A stretch of 64,000 nucleotides of DNA, taken from NCBI RefSeq assembly GCF_910594005.1, contig NC_057841.1, forward strand, positions 13,687,001-13,751,000, given 5' to 3'. This DNA is from Cervus elaphus (taxonomy: Eukaryota; Chordata; Mammalia; Artiodactyla; Cervidae). Below, piece by piece: positions 57,612 to 64,000 of the stretch. Position numbers and translations under genes: made by a program. The notes under the pieces were generated by a model. It was not told where the DNA came from, ran no database searches, and worked only from the letters and a program-made list of their open reading frames with translations. Each line of letters starts with the position of its first letter. Position 1 is the first letter of the stretch.

Positions 57612-60600
57612 TCAGTTCAGTTCAGTTCAGTTGCTCAGTCATGTCTGACTCTTTGCAACCCCATGGACTGCAGCATGCCAGGCCTCCCTGTCCATCACCA
57701 ACTCCCGGACTTTACTCAAACTTATGCCCACTGAGTCAGTGATGCCATCCAACCATCTCATCCCCTGTCATCCCCTTCTCCTCCTGCCTTCAATCTTTCC
57801 CAGCATTGGGGTTACTTCAAATGAGTCAGCTCTTTGTGTCAGGTGGCCAGAGTATTGGAGTTTCAGCTTCAACTCCAGTCCTTCCAATGAATATTCAGGA
57901 ACTGATTTCTTTTAGGATGGACTGGTTGGATATCCTTGCAGTCCAAGGGACTCTCAAGAGTCTTCTCCAACACCACAGTTCAAAAGCATCAATTCTTCAG
58001 CACTCAGCTTTCTTTATAGTCCAACTCTCACATCCTTACATGACTACTGGAAAAGCCTTGACTAAGATGGATCTTGTTGGCAAAGTAATGTCTCTGCTTT
58101 TTAATATACTGTCTAGGTTGGTCATAACTTTTCTTCAAGGAGTATGCATCTTTTAATTTCATGGCTGCAGTCACCATCTGCAGTGATTTTGGAGCCCCTC
58201 CAAAGAAAGTCTGCCACTGTTTCCACTGTTTCTCCATCTATTTGCCATGAAGTGATGGTACTGGATACCATGATGTTAGTTATCTGAATGTTGAGTTTTA
58301 AGCCAACTTTTTCATTCTCCTCTTTCACTTTCATCAAGAGGCTCTTTAGTTCTTCTTCAGTTTCTGCCGCAAGGATGGTGTCATCTGCATATCTGAGGTT
58401 ATTGATACTTCTCCCAGCAATCTTGATTCCAGCTTATGCTTCATCCATCCCAGCATTTCTCATGATGTACTCTGCATATATGTTAAATAAGCACAGTGAC
58501 AATATATAACCTTGATGTACTCCTTTTCATATTTGGAACCAGTCTGTTGTTCCATGTCCTGTTCTAACTGTTGCTTCCCGACCAGCATAGATTCTTCAGG
58601 AGGCAGGTCAGGTGGTCTGGTATTCCCATCTCTATCAGAATTTTCCACAGTTTATTGTGATCCACACAGTCAAAGGCTTTGGCATGGTCATAAAACAAAT
58701 ATGTATTTTTTTGGAACTCTCTTTCTTTTTTGATGATCTAGTGGTTGTTGGGAATTTGATCTCTGGTTCCTCTGCCTTTTCTAAATCCAGCTTGAACATC
58801 GGGAAGTTCACGGTTCACGTATTGCTGAAGCCTGGCTCTGAGAATTTGGGGCCTTACTTTACTAGCATGTGAGATAAGTGCAATTGTGCAGTAGTTTGAG
58901 CATTCTTTGGCATTGCCTTTCATTGGGATTGGAATGAAAATTGACCTTTTCCAGTCTCCTGGTCGCTGCTGAGTTTTCCAAATTTGCTGGCAGCACTTTC
59001 ACAGCATCATCTTTTAGGATTTGAAATAGCTCAACTGGAATCCATCACCTCCACTAGCTTTGTTCATAGTGATGCTTCCTAAGGCCCACTTGACTTCACA
59101 TTCCAGGATGTCTGGCTCTAGGTGATTTATCACACCATCATGATTTCTGGGTCATGAAGATCTTTTTTGTACAGTTCTTCTGTGTATTCTGCCACCTCTT
59201 CTTCATATCTTCTGCTTCTGTTAGGTCCATACCACTTCTGTCCTTTATTGAGCCCATTTTTGCATGAAATGTTCCCTTGGTATCTCTAATTTTCTTGAAG
59301 AGATCGCTAGTCTTTCCCATTCTGTTGTTTTCCTCTATTTCTTTGCATTGATCACTGAGGTAGGCTTTCTTATCTCTCCTTGCCATTCTTGGGAACTCTG
59401 CATTCAGTTGGGTATATCTTTCTTTTCTCCTTTGCTTTTTACTTCTCTACTTTTCACAGCTATTTGTAAGGCCTCCTCAGACAGCCATTTTGCTTTTTTG
59501 CATTTCTTTTTCTTGATGATGGTCTTGCTCCCTGCCTCCTATACAATGTCACAAACTTCTATCCATAGTTCATCAAGCACTCTATCTATCAGATCTAGTC
59601 CCTTAAATCTAATTCCTACTTCCACTGTATAATCGTTAGGGATATGATTTAGGTCATACCTGAATGGTCTAGTGGATTTCTGTACTTTCTTCAATTTAAG
59701 TCTGTATTTGGCAATAAGGAGTTCATGATCTGAGCCATAGTCAGCTCCTGGTCTTGTTTTTGTTGACTGTATAGAGTTTCTCCAACTTTGTCTGCAAAGA
59801 ATATAATCAATCTGGTTCCAGCATTGATCATCCGGTAACGTCCATGTGTAGAGTTTTCTCTTGTGTTGTTGGAAGAGGGTGTTTGCTATAACCAGTGAAT
59901 TCTCTTGGCAAAACTGTGTTAGCCTTTGCCCTGCTTCATTTTGTACTCCAAGGCCAAACTTGCCTGTTACTCCAGGTATCTCTTGACTTTGTACTTTTGC
60001 ATTTCATTCCCATGTAATGAAAAGGATATCTTTTGGGGGTTGTTAGTTCTAGAAGATCCTGTAGGTGTTCATAGAACCTTTCAACTTCAGCTTCTTCAGC
60101 ATTAGTGTTTGGGACATAGACTTGGATTACTGTGATATTGAATGGTTTGCCTTGGAAACGAACAGAGATCATTCTGTCAGTTTTGAGATTGTACCCAAGT
60201 ACTGTATTTCGGACTCTTGTTGACTATGATGGCTACTCCATTTCTTCTAAGGGGTTCTTGCCAACAAACGTAGATATAATGGTCATCTGAGTAAAATGCA
60301 CCCCGTCCAGTCCATTTTAGTTTGCTGATTCCTAAAATGTCAATGTTCACTCCTGCCATCTGTTTGGCCACTTCCTATTTGCCTTGATTCATGGACCTAA
60401 CATCCCAGGTTCCTATACAACATTGCTCTTTACAGCATTGGGCCTTGCCTCCGTCACCAGTCACATCCACAACTGGGCATTGTTTTTGCTTTGGCTCCAT
60501 CCCTTCATTTTTTCTGGAGTTATTTCTCTACTGATCTCCAGTAGCATATTGAGCACCTACCAACCTGGGGAGTTCATCTTTCAGTGTCCTACCTTTTTGC

Positions 60601-60862
60601 TTTTTCATACTGTTCATGGGGTTCTCAAGGCAAGAATACTGAGGTGGTTTGCCTTTCCCTTCTCCAGTGGACCACATTCTGTCAGACTCTCCACCGTGAC
60701 CCATCCATCTTGGGTGGCCCTATACGACATGGCTCATAGTTTCACTGAGTTAGAAAAGGCTGTGGTCCATGTGATTAGATTGATTAGTTTTTTGTGATTT
60801 TGGTTTTCAGTCTGTCTACCTCTGATGAAGAAGGATAAGAGGCTTATGGAAGCTTCTTGATG
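57612..60862 (-). mobile_element. Near full-length BovB, about 3.2 kb
   Basis: Antisense from the terminal repeats (cagttcagttcagttcag) through C-terminal region, reverse transcriptase, linker, endonuclease and into the 5' non-coding region (ending near gaagcttcttgatgg). It is the longest copy here. Coding is broken throughout: open pieces include 58122-58337, 59138-59386, 59936-60172 (FQGKPFNITVIQVYVPNTNA, endonuclease) and 60177-60371 (VNIDILGISKLKWTG ... RRNGVAIIVNK, endonuclease start). Motif B reads with His for Arg. No clear target duplication was found. Confidence 0.95.
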
Positions 60863-60894
60863 GATATATGCATTTAAACATTTACCCATTATAT

Positions 60895-60976
60895 ATTGGG
60901 TTAGCCAATCAGTTCATTTGGGATCTCATGTAAGCTCTTGTGGAAAAGCCCAGATGAACTTTTTGGACCACTCAAT
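60895..60976. mobile_element. Mariner-like MITE
   Basis: About 82 bp with terminal inverted repeats: ttgggttagccaatcagttc at the left and gaactttttggaccactcaa at the right, TA on both sides. The pattern is that of the short mariner derivatives common in ruminants (ttgggttggccaaaaagttc). Too short to code. Confidence 0.8.
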
Positions 60977-61997
60977 GTATATAGCTGCATAGCACATTTT
61001 TTGCACTTATTTTGGTGTATATCTAACTAGTAACTGCCCTGTAAACTGGTTTTTTACTTCTGTAAGTACCCAAATATGAGGGAAACATTTCAAATTATTC
61101 CCAGTTAAGTCAGTTACATTTAAGAACAGAAAACTCCAAGATTCAAGCATTCTGATTATTCCCTATTTTTGTAAAGCCAACTCCATTAATATATCTCTTT
61201 CCTCTGACTTTATACGTAGCTTTTTTGGGTAAACATAATATTGATAGTTTGATTACAAGTTGTGCTATTGATTTAAGGAGGTGCTTCTATGACGACACTG
61301 ACTCTAGAAATGCAAGGCTTTGCAGATCCTATTTGCAGAGCATAGAGTTAGGATAGTACTGTCCAGTCTGATATTCTTACTCTTAGTGTTTATCTTTTTG
61401 CTCATCTCTTTGTAAGCACAAGTGAGGATGCATAAATATGAGCAAATACATTCTCAGTGAAGTCAGTGTTCACTAGTTCCCCATTATTTATTTCCTGTCC
61501 TACAGGCTGTAAGCTCTATTGATCCCTACTCTTAGCCAGCATCTAATCTCATAACCTTTAAGACTCCAAAAGTGGAGACACTCAAAATCTATATTGAATT
61601 TCAATTCTTTCCAAAGGCTTTTCTAAGGAGAACAGCATGAAGCAGTGATTCTTTCTCCAGAACTGATAATTGGTTTCTAGCCCCAGTTCCTAGCAACTTC
61701 ATGATCCTGAGCCATTCAACCATTCTGTTCTTTAATTTCCTCATGTACAGAATGTGGAACTTAATGAATTGATTCCGTGGATATTTTCCTTGTGGAAAAT
61801 TCACAAGTCAGAGTAAAATTCAGTATATTGATATCTCTAAATTATATAAAATTTTTAGACTACTAAAACTTTAACATTAATATTTAATATAGATTTCAAG
61901 TATTTATGTATGTATATATATAATAAATTACATTTATATAAGCACATATATATAACTGTAGGAAAATTATTCTCATTCTCAAATGTTAAAAAGAAGA
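60977..61997. other. AT-rich unique stretch
   Basis: No gene or named repeat. Confidence 0.5.
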
Positions 61998-62125
61998 GGG
62001 ACTTCCCTGGCTGTCTAGTGGTTAAGACTTCATGCTTCCATTGCTAGGGGCCTGGGTTTAATCCCTGGTCAGGGAACTAAGATCCTGCAAAGCATGCAGA
62101 ACAGCTGAAGATAAGTAAATAAATA
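61998..62125 (+). mobile_element. CHR-type SINE
   Basis: Sense: gggacttccctggctgtc, tagtggttaagacttcatgc, gggtttaatccctggtcagg, gaactaagatcctgcaaagc, then taaataaataaata. Confidence 0.88.
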
Positions 62126-63156
62126 AATATAAAAGAAAAATTAGATATATCAGATTATTTTATCTGTAAATAATACTAATGGCAAAAACATACTTGATTT
62201 GAATCATTTGGTTTGAATTAGTTAATTGTGCCATAAATTATTACTTGGAATTGAATTTTACTGTTACATATTCTTAGCATCATTTGAATAATTAAACTCA
62301 TCATTAAATTTAGATAATCAAAATTCCTAATTCTAGTTGGCTGACAAGGTCAATTTTACATTATCCAAATAGTAAATGAATTCAACAAGAAATACACATG
62401 GTAGCCAATACTCTGTTTATTTATAGCTTCAGGCTAGTATTTTCTATTGCTATAGTCCATATTACATATTTTCAATAAACTTGGAAATTAGACTTAGTTC
62501 TCTCTGTCCTTAAAAAAAATCTGAACTTGCCCCCCAAGGAGAGACTAGAGGCAATGTCAGCTCTGTAATTTGTGAGACCCAGCACAAAGTTAAAATGTGG
62601 GGCCTTTGTTCAGAAAGAGGAAATGGTGCTAAGAAGTAAAGCTTCTCCCTCCCCCTTTTCTTCTGCACTGTTTCTCTTTGTTAGTCATGGCACTTCTTTT
62701 CATTTGCTATTTTAGTCATTTACACTTAAATTTTTAAAAGGATTAATATAAATTCGCTTTATATTCATATTTATATTGAACAAGAATGGTGTCAAATGCA
62801 AAAATGAACGTTGAGTAACACACAAACTCACCAAAATTATACAATTTCTATTTTGAGGCTTGTGGCTTGCATGTATATTTCACTCTTGCCAGAACAGTGT
62901 AAACACTGTGCAAAAGTAACATCACTATTTTTATCTAACATCTTGCAATATTCACATTTTGTGGACATTTTCTACTTTTGACTGATAAGTAAGGTAAGAC
63001 TGACAGAAAAGTTAGTGTAGGTTACCCTTTCCCAGTTCATCTATATTATCATTTTCTTTGTAAGTGGCTGGCTAATACAGGAAGGTAACATAGCTGAACT
63101 GATGGATTGACCTGATTCTTCCTTCATAATTTTTGGCACGTTTTAATTATTTAGTC
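62126..63156. other. Unique stretch with possible old repeat at 62555-62625
   Basis: The words gtaatttgtgagacccagca and aatgtggggcctttgttcag look like an old dispersed repeat that I cannot name. Otherwise AT-rich DNA without a gene. Confidence 0.35.
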
Positions 63157-63392
63157 GGGTTTTCCTGGTGGCTCAGTGGTAAAGAATCCACATGCAATGC
63201 TGAAGACCACGGGCAAGGCGAGAGATGCTGGTTCAATCCTTGTGTTGGGAAGACTCCCTGGAGTAGGAAATGGCAACCCACTCCAGTATTCTTGCCTGGA
63301 AAATCCCATGGACAGAAGAGCCTGGCAGGCTACAGTTCATGGGGTCACAAAGAGTTGGACATGGCTAAGCGACTAAACCACCACACACCACA
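63157..63392 (+). mobile_element. Bov-tA SINE with longer head
   Basis: Sense. About 25 extra bases (accacgggcaaggcgagagatgc region) lie between the A and B boxes. Body and tail are well preserved (tggctaagcgactaaaccacc). Confidence 0.93.
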
Positions 63393-64000
63393 ATTGTTTA
63401 ACAATTGTTTCAAATAAATGAATAATGAAGATTTTTATAGAACCAGTTGAGTCTTCTCTACCAGGAAGCTTACTCTAAAGTGAAGACAAATGATGTGGAA
63501 GGAATAGAAACTACCTTGTCATGCATTTAGGTATTTATTTATTAAGATGAGAAAACAGACAGTAACGTCCCTTCTTCTCCACAAGAAGATAAACTGCTAT
63601 ATTCTAGCCACACACCCAAACATGCAGGAAGTATGTGTTTTCACTGCTCAAGGCCTGAACCCAAAGCCTGTACCCAAGGGAAAATGGGAAAGGAGATTCT
63701 TGAACCTAAGTGAAACACCTTCTCTCCTTTTGTTAGGTGCAGATTTTGGAAAAAGAGGACGACGGGGGTTCAGAGGTCATTTATTTTGACAGAAGTATAC
63801 ACAGTTCAGAGGTCCTAAAAAAAACAAACCCTCCTGTCACTAGTTTTAGTTACCAAACCCAGTCTCACCAGCAGTCTCCTCCTCCTGGTTATATATGTAT
63901 GGCTTACCCCAGCCGCCTCCAAACTCAGAAAGTCAATAGCAATTATCTGTAAGAACCTCTATAGAGCCTTGAGCTAGCATGGCACATAGACTACCCATCC
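63393..64000. other. Unique stretch to the window end
   Basis: Two overlapping frames of 80 and 71 codons (63547-63789, 63737-63952) share a GC-balanced part but have no motif or relatives I know. I see no other feature. Confidence 0.4.

Noticed and set aside
1..64000. CRISPR array or bacterial operon
   Set aside because: No regularly spaced direct repeats with unique spacers and no prokaryotic gene layout. The content is ruminant nuclear DNA.

Overview
The window is mammalian nuclear DNA from a bovid ruminant (cattle, sheep or goat type; species not resolvable here). The evidence is its repeat content: about a dozen pieces of the RTE-type LINE BovB, about two dozen Bov-tA SINEs (tRNA-derived head joined to a BovB-derived body), four CHR-type cetartiodactyl SINEs, ruminant L1 3' ends, and older shared mammalian repeats (MIR, L2, MLT1, a MER20/MER5-like hAT). 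I see no convincing host protein-coding gene, no functional tRNA or rRNA gene and no CRISPR array. Almost every open frame longer than 100 codons is BovB. By my coordinates BovB covers about 12.6 kb, roughly a fifth of the window. The rest is AT-rich intergenic or deep-intronic DNA.

Layout. 0-8 kb: five BovB pieces and four Bov-tA; one sense BovB (5.1-5.7 kb) faces two antisense copies (6.1-6.6 and 6.8-7.6 kb). 8-15 kb: AT-rich, two MIRs, a very short L1 3' end, three Bov-tA, a possible retrocopy 3' end near 11 kb and a GC-rich patch near 14 kb. 15.5-17.2 kb: an old L1 hit by a rearranged BovB that carries the longest open frame (384 codons of reverse transcriptase). 21-25 kb: MLT1 pieces, a solo LTR-like block with TG...CA ends and a 1.8 kb BovB. 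26.8-29.2 kb: two LTR-like blocks with Bov-tA insertions. 31.0-31.5 kb: the most CpG-rich non-repeat patch. 36.3-37.1 kb: a BovB with a clean 12-bp target duplication. 39-45 kb: CHR and Bov-tA SINEs, a 69-bp L1 insertion, a TG microsatellite beside a Bov-tA that contains a long inverted repeat, and an L1 3' end. 46.7-51.2 kb: an LTR-like block, a hAT MITE, an AC microsatellite and a possible retrocopy. 52.5-53.9 kb: two L1 insertions with internal inversion. 54.1-60.9 kb: two long BovB copies in the same orientation, 2.4 and about 3.2 kb, separated by an old L2 with a microsatellite, then a mariner-like MITE. 61-64 kb: mostly plain sequence with one CHR and one Bov-tA.

How the parts relate. 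BovB supplied the retrotransposition machinery (endonuclease and reverse transcriptase), and Bov-tA shares its 3' end and parts of its 5' region, so the SINEs are its dependents. All BovB copies here are inactivated by frameshifts, stops and CpG decay. I found no undescribed biological system. The items most worth a second look are the inverted (twin-primed) BovB and L1 insertions, the 29-bp-arm inverted repeat in a SINE, the CpG-rich patch with splice-like borders, and two possible retrocopies.
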